From an uncultured Lachnospiraceae bacterium (lineage in GTDB: Bacteria > Bacillota > Clostridia > Lachnospirales > Lachnospiraceae), in the NCBI GenBank assembly GCA_910579645.1, contig CAJTVK010000111.1, forward strand, positions 1 to 13,841: a DNA stretch of 13,841 nucleotides. The letters are read 5' to 3'. The notes beneath the pieces are model-generated. The model ran no database searches, had not been told where the DNA came from, and was given only the letters and a program-made list of their open reading frames with translations. Positions 1 to 7,354 of this stretch are shown here, in pieces (positions within the stretch are counted from its first letter, which is position 1; each line of letters opens with the position of its first letter). The position numbers were made by a program, and so were the translations under genes.

Positions 1-120
1 GACGCAAACATCAAGCACTGATTACTCAAGGATTAATGCAATGATGTACTAGTGTTATCCGGGAGAAGTATTAGATGATATGGCGTAAAAGAAAATATTG
101 GATTATGAACCAGAAATTGC
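1..120. other. Leading non-coding stretch with no supported gene
   Basis: No frame here carries a convincing coding region. Frame 2 is open from the window edge to a stop at 50-52 and frame 3 to a stop near 40-42, so the tail of an upstream gene could end here, but the 13-16 residues visible cannot be assigned. The only notable element is the 14-mer CAATGATGTACTAG (39-52), whose reverse complement recurs at 11878-11891 beyond the carbohydrate locus. Confidence 0.4.
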
Positions 121-127
121 TGTTATT

Positions 128-145
128 GCCCGTAAGGGCTTTTTC
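128..145 (+). terminator. Weak candidate rho-independent terminator
   Basis: GCCC (128-131), a GTAA loop (132-135) and GGGC (136-139) are followed by a T-rich tract from 140. The stem is only 4 bp, so this is a weak call. It would insulate the transporter operon from whatever lies to the left. Confidence 0.35.
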
Positions 146-146
146 T

Positions 147-216
147 TTGCGCAAAAAACACTCATATTGCGCAAAACTGGTTTAGATTTTGTGTAAATTG
201 CCTTTTCGTTGCACAA
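147..216 (+). promoter_or_regulatory. Phased array of four TTGYRYAA boxes (candidate operator/activator sites)
   Basis: Four near-palindromic 8-mers are present: TTGCGCAA at 147-154, TTGCGCAA at 167-174, TTGTGTAA at 189-196 and TTGCACAA at 209-216. Centre-to-centre spacings are 20, 22 and 20 bp, about two helical turns, so all face the same side of the DNA. Each is followed by AAA. The third abuts the -35 element and the fourth lies in the promoter spacer. The layout fits repeated half-sites of an AraC-type activator or a LacI-type repressor. The binding protein is not identified; the locus LacI is one candidate and an AraC/YesN protein outside the window another. Confidence 0.55.
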
Positions 217-227
217 AATATTATAAT
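198..227 (+). promoter_or_regulatory. Sigma-A promoter of the sugar ABC transporter operon
   Basis: TTGCCT (198-203) and a perfect TATAAT (222-227) are separated by 18 bp, about 100 bp before the first permease. A second possible start is an extended -10, TGTTATAAT, at 257-265, which lacks a clear -35. The TTGYRYAA boxes overlap and precede the first promoter, so it is probably the regulated one. The resulting leader would be about 90 nt, with two further GCGCAA sequences at 295-300 and 306-311 just before the ribosome-binding site. Confidence 0.6.
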
Positions 228-325
228 TAATGTGCATAGATTATAAAAAAATGTGGTGTTATAATAAATTTATAGTAACAATCACAAGAAATAGGCGCAA
301 TAAATGCGCAACAAAAGGAGGTAGC

Positions 326-1258
326 ATGAAAAAGCAAGGAGGATTTAAAGGTTTTTTGAAGAAGCTGCATAAGAACCGTACTTTCCTACTGATGTTGTCA
401 CCGGCGATCATATATACATTGCTGTTCGCTTATTATCCGATGACCGGTATCGTGATGGCATTTAAGAAGTACAATTATGCGGGCGGTATCTGGGGAAGCC
501 CTTGGAACGGGCTAGACAATTTCAAATTTTTCTTCAAGTCAGGGCAGGCGGGTCTGGTGACGCGGAATACGGTGCTATATAATATTGCATTTATCCTGAT
601 TGGGACTTTCACGCAAATTGCGGTGGCTATATTTCTGACGGAGATACATAATAAGCGTTTCCGGAAGGTTTCACAGTCCATGATGTTCCTGCCTTATTTC
701 ATCTCATGGGTTATTGTGGGCGTTATGGCATTCAATATTTTCAGTTCGGATTATGGTTTCATGAACCGGCTGATTGTAGCTTTCGGCGGTGAGAAGGTGC
801 CTTTCTACACAAAGCCGGAGGCATGGCCCTTTATCCTAATCTTCTTCAACATATGGAAAGGGGTGGGGTATGGTTCCGTCATGTATCTGGCTGCGATTAT
901 GGGAATCGACACTTCCATATATGAGGCGGCAGCCATTGACGGCGCAAATGTGTTCCAGAGGATTTTCAAGGTAACAATCCCCATGATTATGCCCACTGCG
1001 GTAATCCTGCTGTTAATGTCGGTAGGCGGCATCTTCAAAGGAAATTTCGACATGTTCTACAACTTGGTTGGCAATAACGGTTTGCTGTACAATTATACGG
1101 ATGTTATCGATACGTTGACAATGCGTGCGCTGATTAGCAGCAACGATTTCGGCATGGCGGCGGCAATCGGCCTGTTCCAGTCCGTTCTCTGCCTGATAAC
1201 GGTAACGGTAGTCAATAAACTGGTCAGCATGTATGACAAAGAATATGCATTATTCTGA
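326..1258 (+). CDS. LplB-type ABC sugar transporter permease
   Basis: This 310-residue inner-membrane subunit is one of two permeases of a CUT1-type oligosaccharide importer. About six hydrophobic segments are visible, near residues 20-46, 82-104, 117-139, 167-192, 223-238 and 275-298. The EAA loop that docks the ATPase is at 200-219 (EAAAIDGANVFQRIFKVTIP). The start at 326 is preferred because AAAAGGAGG (313-321) lies directly upstream; an in-frame ATG at 230 has no ribosome site and would add a non-membrane tail inside the promoter leader. It is first in the operon, followed by the second permease and the binding protein. The family (LplB/YtcP system) is clear. The substrate, probably galacto-oligosaccharides, is inferred from the downstream galactanase and beta-galactosidase. 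Confidence 0.9.
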   Translation: MKKQGGFKGFLKKLHKNRTFLLMLSPAIIYTLLFAYYPMTGIVMAFKKYNYAGGIWGSPWNGLDNFKFFFKSGQAGLVTRNTVLYNIAFILIGTFTQIAVAIFLTEIHNKRFRKVSQSMMFLPYFISWVIVGVMAFNIFSSDYGFMNRLIVAFGGEKVPFYTKPEAWPFILIFFNIWKGVGYGSVMYLAAIMGIDTSIYEAAAIDGANVFQRIFKVTIPMIMPTAVILLLMSVGGIFKGNFDMFYNLVGNNGLLYNYTDVIDTLTMRALISSNDFGMAAAIGLFQSVLCLITVTVVNKLVSMYDKEYALF

Positions 1259-1411
1259 CGGTATCGGACGGAGAATATAAGACATGAATATAAATCAGCA
1301 TTCGCCCGGGAGGGGTCCGGAGAAATCATTGGCTGCGGAGCAGACAAGGATTTGCTCGGCGGGAAGACCCCGGGAGGGGGGATGCGGAACTGGAATAGGA
1401 GGATAGGAAGA

Positions 1412-2335
1412 ATGTCTGGTAGAAGCCATATTGGGAAGGTAAAAGCAGGGAAAGACGTAGTTGCGCTGAACATCATCGCCTACACTTTCACGGGACTGAT
1501 GGCACTGATTTGTTTGGTTCCGTTTTTGATGATTATATCCGGTTCCTTTTCATCGGAAGCGGCAATTACGCAGAACGGATTCAGTCTCCTGCCGCAGGAC
1601 TTTTCCCTTGAAGCATATAAAACAGTATTTAAGGAACCGTTGGTAGTGGTAAAGGCCTATGCGGTCACCATTGGGCTGACGGCGGTAGGAACCGCACTGG
1701 GGCTGCTGCTCCAGACGATGACGGCATATGTGCTGTCCAGAAAGGATTTTGAGTGGAGGAACGGTTTTTCTTTTTTCTTCTACTTTACTACATTGTTTTC
1801 CGGCGGACTGGTGCCTACATTTGTGCTGTATACCCAGACGCTGAAGCTGAGGGACAGTTATTTGGCATTGCTTTTGCCCCTGCTCTTTAGCGTGTATAAC
1901 CTGCTGATTATGAAAAGCTATATTTCGGCCATTCCGGAATCTCTGGTGGATGCGGCGAAGATTGACGGCTGCGGAGAGGTGAGGACGCTGTTTCAGGTAG
2001 TTATGCCGCTGATTCAGCCGGCTTTGGCAACGGTTGGACTGTTCATCGCACTGGCATATTGGAACGACTGGTATAATGCCATGCTGTATATTAAGTCGGA
2101 GGAAAGATATCCGCTGCAGTATTTCCTGTATCAGCAGGTAAATAATATCGAGACATATAAAAAGCTGATTTCCAATAATGCGGTCAGCAGTGCGGTAGTG
2201 AGTGCCATGGCGCTGCCTACGCAGACGCTGAAGATGGCTCTGACAATCGTGGTGACAGGGCCGATTATCCTGGCATTCCCGATGGTGCAGAAATATTTCG
2301 TGCAGGGCATTACCATAGGAGCGGTAAAGGGCTGA
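1412..2335 (+). CDS. YtcP/LplC-type ABC sugar transporter permease
   Basis: This is the second membrane subunit of the importer, 307 residues from this start. Hydrophobic segments lie near residues 20-43, 84-108, 118-141, 149-167, 204-222 and 276-292. The EAA-like loop is at about 177-200 (DAAKIDGCGEV within it). WNDWYNAMLY at 217-226 and the C-terminal FVQGITIGAVKG are typical of the YtcP/LplC branch. Three in-frame starts exist: TTG 1352, ATG 1382 and ATG 1412. I chose 1412 because AGGAGG (1397-1402) sits 9 nt upstream and the resulting N-terminus matches the family; 1382 also has a purine-rich GGGAGGGGGG before it and cannot be excluded. The 153-nt gap to the first permease is unusually long for this pair. 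No ATPase gene is present, so a shared MsmK/UgpC-like ATPase elsewhere is expected. Confidence 0.9.
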   Translation: MSGRSHIGKVKAGKDVVALNIIAYTFTGLMALICLVPFLMIISGSFSSEAAITQNGFSLLPQDFSLEAYKTVFKEPLVVVKAYAVTIGLTAVGTALGLLLQTMTAYVLSRKDFEWRNGFSFFFYFTTLFSGGLVPTFVLYTQTLKLRDSYLALLLPLLFSVYNLLIMKSYISAIPESLVDAAKIDGCGEVRTLFQVVMPLIQPALATVGLFIALAYWNDWYNAMLYIKSEERYPLQYFLYQQVNNIETYKKLISNNAVSSAVVSAMALPTQTLKMALTIVVTGPIILAFPMVQKYFVQGITIGAVKG

Positions 2336-2350
2336 CGGCGGAAAAAGGGA

Positions 2351-2430
2351 ATGCCGATAAAGGCATGGCAGGCAGTATCCGAATGCCTGCGGCCATAACA
2401 AGGTAACTGGCCATGCGGCAAGCCGGATGG
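2351..2430 (+). promoter_or_regulatory. Cluster of intercistronic hairpins before the binding-protein gene
   Basis: Successive inverted repeats fill the 125-nt gap: ATGCC/GGCAT (2351-2366), GCAGGCA/TGCCTGC (2368-2374 with 2384-2390, loop 9), GGCCA/TGGCC (2391-2412), and CCAT-CGGC/GCCG-ATGG (2411-2430), which overlaps the third. None has a T-tract, so they are not standard terminators. Binding proteins are normally needed in excess over permeases. Hairpins at this place commonly block 3' exonucleases or mark processing sites, which is the inferred role here. Confidence 0.4.
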
Positions 2431-2460
2431 CAGTAAATAAAAACAAATAAGGAGGCTTTT

Positions 2461-4059
2461 ATGGGAAAGAGAATGAAAAAAGTGCTGGCCTTGCTGCTTG
2501 GCACGGCCATGACAGTGGGAATGTTGGCAGGATGCGGTTCTTCCGGCGGCAAGGACAACGGGGGAAGCGGGACGGAAACCGTCGCGGGCAGCGGTGAAAG
2601 CGCATCGGCGGCAGGCAGCGAAGCCGGCACGGCGGATACTTCCGAGCATGTGGAACTGAAAATGTATCTGTTGGGCGACAGGACGCCGGATTTTGACGAG
2701 GTATACGGCAAAATCAATGAGATTTTGGAGGAAAAGTTAAACTGTTCTCTCAGCGTGGATTTCCTGTCTTGGGGCGAACATGAAACGAAGTATTCCCTGC
2801 TGTTCTCCGGGCAGGAGGACTTCGACCTGATTTTTACCGCTTCCAGCTGGGGACATTATGAGCAGACGGTTGCTTTGGGCGGATTTTATCCGCTGTCCGA
2901 GGAATTCATCCAGACATATGCGCCCGGCATATGGGAAGTGGTGCCGGAAGTGGCTTGGGATCAGGCAAGGATTGACGGCCAGATTTATATGGTGCCAAAT
3001 TATGCCAATGAGTTCGGACAGGATATTATAGCGGTGCGAAGCGACTTACTGGAGAAGTACGGGGTTTCTCAGATTGCTTCTTGGGATGACCTGAAAGCAT
3101 TTTATATGGCCTGTGCGGCTGACGGCATGTACGCAAGTCAGGGCGGACCGTGGTATCAATATTTCCAGGCGGAAGGAATGTCCACTACAGGCGGGGCACC
3201 GAAATCCGGTGAGCTTGTTCTCTATAATACGCAGGATTCTTCCGATACAAAGCTGTATTACATACTGGACTGGGATGGGTTTGCGGACTATTGCAAGCAG
3301 GTGAAAGAGATGGCGGATGCAGGCTGTTGGTCACAGGATGTGCTGAATTCCAACAATGAAAGGCAGGACGGTCTCCTTACGGGCAGGACGGCAGGCATGA
3401 TTTGGAACATCGGGAGCTGCAATACTTATGGAAAGCAGGCAAACGAAGAGCACCCCGAGTGGAATGTGACATTGATGGATCCGGTTTCCTCACAGCCGAA
3501 GAAAGTGCAGCCGTATATTAACAACGGGGTGGCAATCAATATTAACAGTGAGAACAAAGAACGTGCAATGATGGTATTGAATGAGTTCTATACCAACCCG
3601 GATGTATATGACCTTGCGATGCTGGGAATCGAAGGCAAGCATTGGGAAGCGGTGGGGGATGACCAGTACAAGGTAATTGACGAAAGCAATTACGGGGTTT
3701 CCAGCAACTGTAACTGGGGCTGGAACAATACCACTATCCAGAGGGAAGAGTATATTGAAAACAGGACAGCATTGGACGATGCCCATGATGCTATGCAGGA
3801 AGCGTGGGAAGCAAATATCAAACCGGATCATGTCTATGACGGGTTCAATTTTGATTCCACAAAAGTAAGCACACAATTTGCGGCAGTGGAAGCGGCGCTT
3901 GGCAATTATTATGATCCGTTGGTAAACGGATTGGTAGAAGATGTGGATAAATCAATTGCAGAGTTCAGTGCGGCATTGGAAAGCGCGGGCATCAGAGATG
4001 TGATGGCCGAAATGGAAAGTCAGGCAGCGGCTTATGTTGCTTCCAAACAGGGCAATTAA
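2461..4059 (+). CDS. Extracellular sugar-binding lipoprotein (LplA-like, DUF3502-type C-terminus)
   Basis: This 532-residue lipoprotein captures oligosaccharide outside the cell and delivers it to the two permeases just upstream. The N-terminus has basic residues, a hydrophobic stretch and a lipobox LAGC with the acylated cysteine at 25. A Gly/Ser/Glu-rich linker to about residue 60 follows, as expected for a tether to the membrane. The body is a family-1-type solute-binding fold, rich in Trp and Tyr. The last ~140 residues, with an Asn/Trp-rich patch (near 415-425) and the ending IAEFSAALESAGIRDVMAEM, match the DUF3502 region of LplA-type proteins. AAGGAGG (2449-2455) precedes the ATG by 5 nt. 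Ligand identity is inferred from context only: beta-1,4-galacto-oligosaccharides are most likely. Confidence 0.9.
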   Translation: MGKRMKKVLALLLGTAMTVGMLAGCGSSGGKDNGGSGTETVAGSGESASAAGSEAGTADTSEHVELKMYLLGDRTPDFDEVYGKINEILEEKLNCSLSVDFLSWGEHETKYSLLFSGQEDFDLIFTASSWGHYEQTVALGGFYPLSEEFIQTYAPGIWEVVPEVAWDQARIDGQIYMVPNYANEFGQDIIAVRSDLLEKYGVSQIASWDDLKAFYMACAADGMYASQGGPWYQYFQAEGMSTTGGAPKSGELVLYNTQDSSDTKLYYILDWDGFADYCKQVKEMADAGCWSQDVLNSNNERQDGLLTGRTAGMIWNIGSCNTYGKQANEEHPEWNVTLMDPVSSQPKKVQPYINNGVAININSENKERAMMVLNEFYTNPDVYDLAMLGIEGKHWEAVGDDQYKVIDESNYGVSSNCNWGWNNTTIQREEYIENRTALDDAHDAMQEAWEANIKPDHVYDGFNFDSTKVSTQFAAVEAALGNYYDPLVNGLVEDVDKSIAEFSAALESAGIRDVMAEMESQAAAYVASKQGN

Positions 4060-4140
4060 TCTTTGATTTCCGTATGGAAATGTTATATCGGCACAGGAAA
4101 TGCCGGAAAGAAAAATCCGTATGTTTTCTGTAAGCGACGG

Positions 4141-4165
4141 CCCCGCCGGATGAGGCGGGGTTGTT
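4141..4165 (+). terminator. Terminator after the transporter operon
   Basis: CCCCGCC (4141-4147) and GGCGGGG (4154-4160) form a perfect 7-bp GC stem with a 6-nt loop, followed by TTGTT. The T-tract is short, so some read-through into lacI is possible. It starts about 80 nt after the binding-protein stop. Confidence 0.6.
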
Positions 4166-4169
4166 GCCA

Positions 4170-4357
4170 TATGGGGAAAGGACAGCGTAGGAAGCAGGCA
4201 GTGCTGCTGCCGTATGGGGAAAGGGCAGCGTAGGAAGCAGGCAGCGCTGCTGCCGTATGGGGAAAGGGCAGCGTAGGAAGCAGGCAGTGCTGCCGCCGTA
4301 CGGGGAAAGGGCAGCGGAGGAAGCAGGCAGCGCTGCTGCCGTATGAGAAAACGGCAG
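4170..4357 (+). repeat. 43-bp tandem repeat (four full units plus a partial fifth)
   Basis: Units begin at 4170, 4213, 4256 and 4299, with a degenerate partial fifth from 4342. Each starts TAYGGGGAAAG, continues GCAGCGKAGGAAGCAG and ends in a self-complementary core, GGCAGYGCTGCYGCC. Units differ at only a few positions. The block lies between the transporter terminator and lacI and supplies most of the 379-nt gene-free gap at 4060-4438; no promoter is obvious inside it. It could be an expandable minisatellite or a set of operator-like palindromes (GCAGCGCTGC has a central CG, as LacI-family operators do). There are no spacers, so it is not a CRISPR array. Confidence 0.85.
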
Positions 4358-4438
4358 GGAGGCTGAAAGCAGCACGGAGGCCGGAATCCGCAGACAGTGA
4401 CGGTGTGGCGTTTGCACGGAAGAATATGGGGAAACTAT

Positions 4439-5422
4439 ATGACATTAGAAGAAATGGCGAAACAGTTGGGAGTATCAAAAAGCACGGTATCCCGGGCACT
4501 TTCGGGAAAGGGGAGAATCGGGCAGGAAACCCGTCGGAAAATCATTGCGTTTGCGGCGGAACACGGGATGCACCCTCAGGCAGGTGAGAAGCAGGAAACG
4601 GGGAAACGCAATATAGGGGTGGTATTCCCGGCGGATATTTATATTAACGGCAATCCGTATTTTCAGGACTGTCTGCTGGGAATCTGTGAGATGGCTTCCA
4701 GAATGGAATATAATGTGCTGCTGACTACGGGGACAGCCGGCAATATTTCCGGAATCCGGAAGCTGGTTGAGCAGGAAAAAGTGGACGGCCTGATTCTGAC
4801 CCGCAGCCTGACGGAGGATAAGGCGGTGGAATATCTGACGGGAAGGCATTTCCCGGTGGGAATGACCGGGCTGTGCGATTCGGACGAAGTCATCCAGGTG
4901 GATACGGACAATGAAGCGGCGGCGGAAAACCTGACTTCTATATTAATCGGAAAAGGGTTTCGGAAATTTGCATTTGTGGCAGGCGATTTTTCCTATCATG
5001 TGAACAGGAGCAGATACCGGGGATTTGGCAGCGCACTTCTCAAGAACGGGCTTCCGGAAGAGAAAGAATTGGTATATGACGGGAATCTGAAAGCAGAAAG
5101 GCTGGATTCCGTCATACGGAATATGATGTCCGGGAAAGCGGAATGCATAATCTGCGGTGACGACGTCATCTGTACACATCTGATGTCGCGGATGCAGGCA
5201 GAAGGGTATAGGATTCCCAAAGACATTGCCATTGCTTCCCTATATAACAGCCCTAATCTGAATTGCTTTACGCCGCAGATAACGGCGGTGGATGTAAAGA
5301 GCAGGCTGGTAGGGAGCACGGTTGCGAAGGAGATGATTCATTATCTGGAGGGGGAGGAATATGAGAGGAAAGTAATGATTGACCATGAAATCCTTCTCCG
5401 TAAATCCACAAACAGGCTATAG
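4439..5422 (+). CDS. LacI-family transcriptional regulator
   Basis: This 327-residue protein has the classic LacI layout. A helix-turn-helix is at residues 3-22 (LEEMAKQLGVSKSTVSRALS), followed by the hinge and a periplasmic-binding-protein-like effector domain from about residue 58. Typical effector landmarks are VDTDNEAAAE (154-163) and SRYRGFGSAL (191-200). ATG 4439 fits the family N-terminus exactly. A GTG at 4397 would add 14 unrelated residues, with its GGAGG too far away. The ribosome site is weak (GGGGA at 4428-4432), suggesting low expression. It is 26 nt before the GH53 gene and presumably co-transcribed with it. It is the natural candidate to repress this locus in response to a galactoside, but neither effector nor operator can be read directly. 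Confidence 0.93.
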   Translation: MTLEEMAKQLGVSKSTVSRALSGKGRIGQETRRKIIAFAAEHGMHPQAGEKQETGKRNIGVVFPADIYINGNPYFQDCLLGICEMASRMEYNVLLTTGTAGNISGIRKLVEQEKVDGLILTRSLTEDKAVEYLTGRHFPVGMTGLCDSDEVIQVDTDNEAAAENLTSILIGKGFRKFAFVAGDFSYHVNRSRYRGFGSALLKNGLPEEKELVYDGNLKAERLDSVIRNMMSGKAECIICGDDVICTHLMSRMQAEGYRIPKDIAIASLYNSPNLNCFTPQITAVDVKSRLVGSTVAKEMIHYLEGEEYERKVMIDHEILLRKSTNRL

Positions 5423-5448
5423 TATAGATGATTTAGGAGGGAAAACAA

Positions 5449-7185
5449 ATGGATGGGAAATATCCGGATTTTTATAAGGGAGTGGATATTTCGTCACTTC
5501 CGCAGAATAGGGAAGAAGGAATGCAGGTCAGGGATTTTGACGGTACTGCGGCAGAACCGCTTAGCTTGCTGCGGAAGTATGGGGTGAATTCAGTGCGCCT
5601 CCGTATCTGGAAGAAACCGGAGAATGTGCCGGAGTCAGGGGGATACTGTAATTTGGAACATACGCTGGCCATGGCAAAGGAAATCAAAGCGCAGGGGATG
5701 CATTTCCTGCTGGACTTCCATTATTCTGATTTCTGGGCTGACCCGTCCAGCCAGAGAAAGCCGAAGGACTGGGAAGGGCTGGGTTTTGAAGAATTGGAGC
5801 AGGCGGTTTATGAATATACCAAGGAGACGCTGCTGGCACTGAAGCAGGAGGGGGCAATGCCGGATATGGTGCAGATCGGAAATGAAATCCGCAGCGGACT
5901 TTTATTTCCGGACGGAGAACTGCCGGATTACGTCCATATGGTCAGACTGGTGAACGCGGGAATCCGCGGCGCCAGAGAGGCGGCAGGGGAGGAAAGCATG
6001 CAAGTGATGATTCATCTGGATCAGGGGGGCAGGTATTTTTATCTGAAAGAATGGTTTTCTCAGGCTTTTGCCCATGGGCTGGAGGATTTTGACATAATCG
6101 GTGTGTCTTATTATCCTTTTTGGCATGGTTCTTTCCCGGATCTGAAAGACACGCTGGAAAGGTTGGTAAAGGATTACGGGAAGCCGGTGATAGTGGCGGA
6201 AACGGCTTATGCATGGCGCAGGAGCCGGAACGGCTTCATAGATGAGGTGCAGGAGAAAATAGCCGGGCTGCCGGCATCTCCCCAAGGGCAGGCTAAGGAA
6301 TTGGAACTGATGATGAATATTGTGGCATCCCTGCCGGAGGAGAAGGGGCTTGGGGTTTATTATTGGGAGCCGCTCTGCATACCGCAGGAAGGAAAAGGCG
6401 GATGGGAAGAAAATATGGGACTGCTGACGGAAAGCGGGCAGCTGACGGAAGGAATAAAAGTTTTTGGGTTTACCAGAGAGAAACTGCACGGGACGGATTA
6501 TGCCAAAGTATATGAGCCTCATCCGGTGGTGGTTCGGCCCGGTCAGCCTGCGGAACTGCCTGCGGAACTGGCCGTGCTTTGTTATGACGGCACGGTAATA
6601 AGGCGGAAGGTAATATGGGAAAGCATGCCGGAAGCCGAAACGGGGCAGGCAGACGGTTATTGGGCGGCAGGCAGGGCAGAGGGCATACAGGAGCCGGTGT
6701 CGGTATATGTGAAAATAGCGGAAGGCGGCGGGGAAGAGGAAAATCTGCTGTCCGATGGGAACTGGGACGAAGGGATGGCGCAGTGGGAGAGCGAAAGCAG
6801 CGGAGAAGAGGTGTTGGCGCAGATTGTCCCGGAATTCCCGGAGCCTTTCCCGGCACCGCCCGTCAATGCGCTGCGGGTGGAGGGGAAGAAGAATTTTTCC
6901 TATCGCATCAGCCAGAAGGTTCCCGTTGCCCGGCCGGGGCGGTACTGCCTGTCTGTGGAATTCAGGGGTACGGATACAACCAATGTGGATATCCGGCTGT
7001 TTGCACGGTTTGAAGAGGAATGCAGGGAAACGGTCATTCACCCTTCGGAGCATGGATGGGAAGAATATCAGGCAGAGATTGGCGTTTGCCGGGAGGGACA
7101 TCTTACGGTCGGCATCCGGATGCAGTCGCCGCCCAATTACGGGATGATGAGAAAATTCGGCTTGCTTTGGGTTGGGGATTTGTGA
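5449..7185 (+). CDS. GH53 endo-beta-1,4-galactanase with Ig-like and C-terminal beta-sandwich domains, apparently cytoplasmic
   Basis: This 578-residue enzyme cleaves beta-1,4-galactan chains, the side chains of pectic rhamnogalacturonan I. The GH53 barrel covers about residues 7-345: opening FYKGVDISSLP (8-18), RLRIW (50-54), acid/base Glu146 in VQIGNEI and nucleophile Glu251 in VIVAETAYAW. Residues ~355-425 resemble a bacterial Ig-like domain of the PGQPAELPAELAV type. Residues ~430-578 look like a jelly-roll carbohydrate-binding module (NLLSDGNWDEGMAQW, then beta-rich sequence); a galactan-binding CBM61 is a reasonable guess because that family occurs on GH53 enzymes. The start is fixed by TAGGAGG (5434-5440), and an in-frame stop at 5434-5436 excludes an upstream signal peptide. 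Most GH53 enzymes are secreted, so this one probably acts on imported oligosaccharides. Confidence 0.92.
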   Translation: MDGKYPDFYKGVDISSLPQNREEGMQVRDFDGTAAEPLSLLRKYGVNSVRLRIWKKPENVPESGGYCNLEHTLAMAKEIKAQGMHFLLDFHYSDFWADPSSQRKPKDWEGLGFEELEQAVYEYTKETLLALKQEGAMPDMVQIGNEIRSGLLFPDGELPDYVHMVRLVNAGIRGAREAAGEESMQVMIHLDQGGRYFYLKEWFSQAFAHGLEDFDIIGVSYYPFWHGSFPDLKDTLERLVKDYGKPVIVAETAYAWRRSRNGFIDEVQEKIAGLPASPQGQAKELELMMNIVASLPEEKGLGVYYWEPLCIPQEGKGGWEENMGLLTESGQLTEGIKVFGFTREKLHGTDYAKVYEPHPVVVRPGQPAELPAELAVLCYDGTVIRRKVIWESMPEAETGQADGYWAAGRAEGIQEPVSVYVKIAEGGGEEENLLSDGNWDEGMAQWESESSGEEVLAQIVPEFPEPFPAPPVNALRVEGKKNFSYRISQKVPVARPGRYCLSVEFRGTDTTNVDIRLFARFEEECRETVIHPSEHGWEEYQAEIGVCREGHLTVGIRMQSPPNYGMMRKFGLLWVGDL

Positions 7186-7225
7186 ACGGCGGCAGAAGAT
7201 GTAACGTTTGCACATAATAAAAATT

Positions 7226-7269
7226 CGGCATAGGAATCAGATGATTTTAGCAAAGAAGATTCTGTGCCG
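7226..7269 (+). promoter_or_regulatory. Long imperfect stem-loop in the leader between GH53 and the 612-residue gene
   Basis: The segment 7226-7238 pairs with 7258-7269: 12 base pairs including one G-T wobble, with G7234 bulged and a 19-nt loop. No T-tract follows, so a terminator is unlikely. It lies in a 169-nt gap with no clear promoter (TTGCAC at 7208-7213 has no good -10). An RNA stability or processing element for the downstream pair is the simplest reading. Confidence 0.45.
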
Positions 7270-7354
7270 GCAGAAAGCAGAAATCGGAGCAGGAAATGTC
7301 ATAAGGAAATTTCTGACGTTTCTTATAGTTTGGAAAGGAGCATGATCAAAGAAC

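Noticed and set aside
189..216. Catabolite-repression (cre) site in the transporter promoter
   Set aside because: The sequence does not fit the TGWAANCGNTNWCA pattern without several mismatches; the TTGYRYAA array explains it better.
230..325. N-terminal extension of the first permease from ATG 230
   Set aside because: No ribosome site, it lies at the promoter, and the family N-terminus begins at 326.
1550..2446. Minus-strand open frame of 298 codons opposite the second permease
   Set aside because: Composition rich in Arg, Gln and His with no family resemblance; the plus-strand permease is clear.
4170..4357. CRISPR array
   Set aside because: The repeats are directly adjacent with no variable spacers, and no cas genes are present.
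4405..4417. CGTTTGCAC shared upstream of lacI (4409-4417) and of the 612-residue gene (7205-7213)
   Set aside because: A 9-mer shared twice is expected by chance here, and neither copy pairs with a good -10 box.
4083..4499. Minus-strand frames with repeated Pro/Leu/Cys-rich segments over the region before lacI
   Set aside because: They are translations of the 43-bp tandem repeat in successive frames, with no ribosome site or recognisable fold.
5902..7215. Long minus-strand open frame (437 codons) opposite the GH53 gene
   Set aside because: It is the shadow of a strongly supported GH53 gene; its His/Arg/Pro-rich composition is typical of antisense frames in GC-rich coding DNA.
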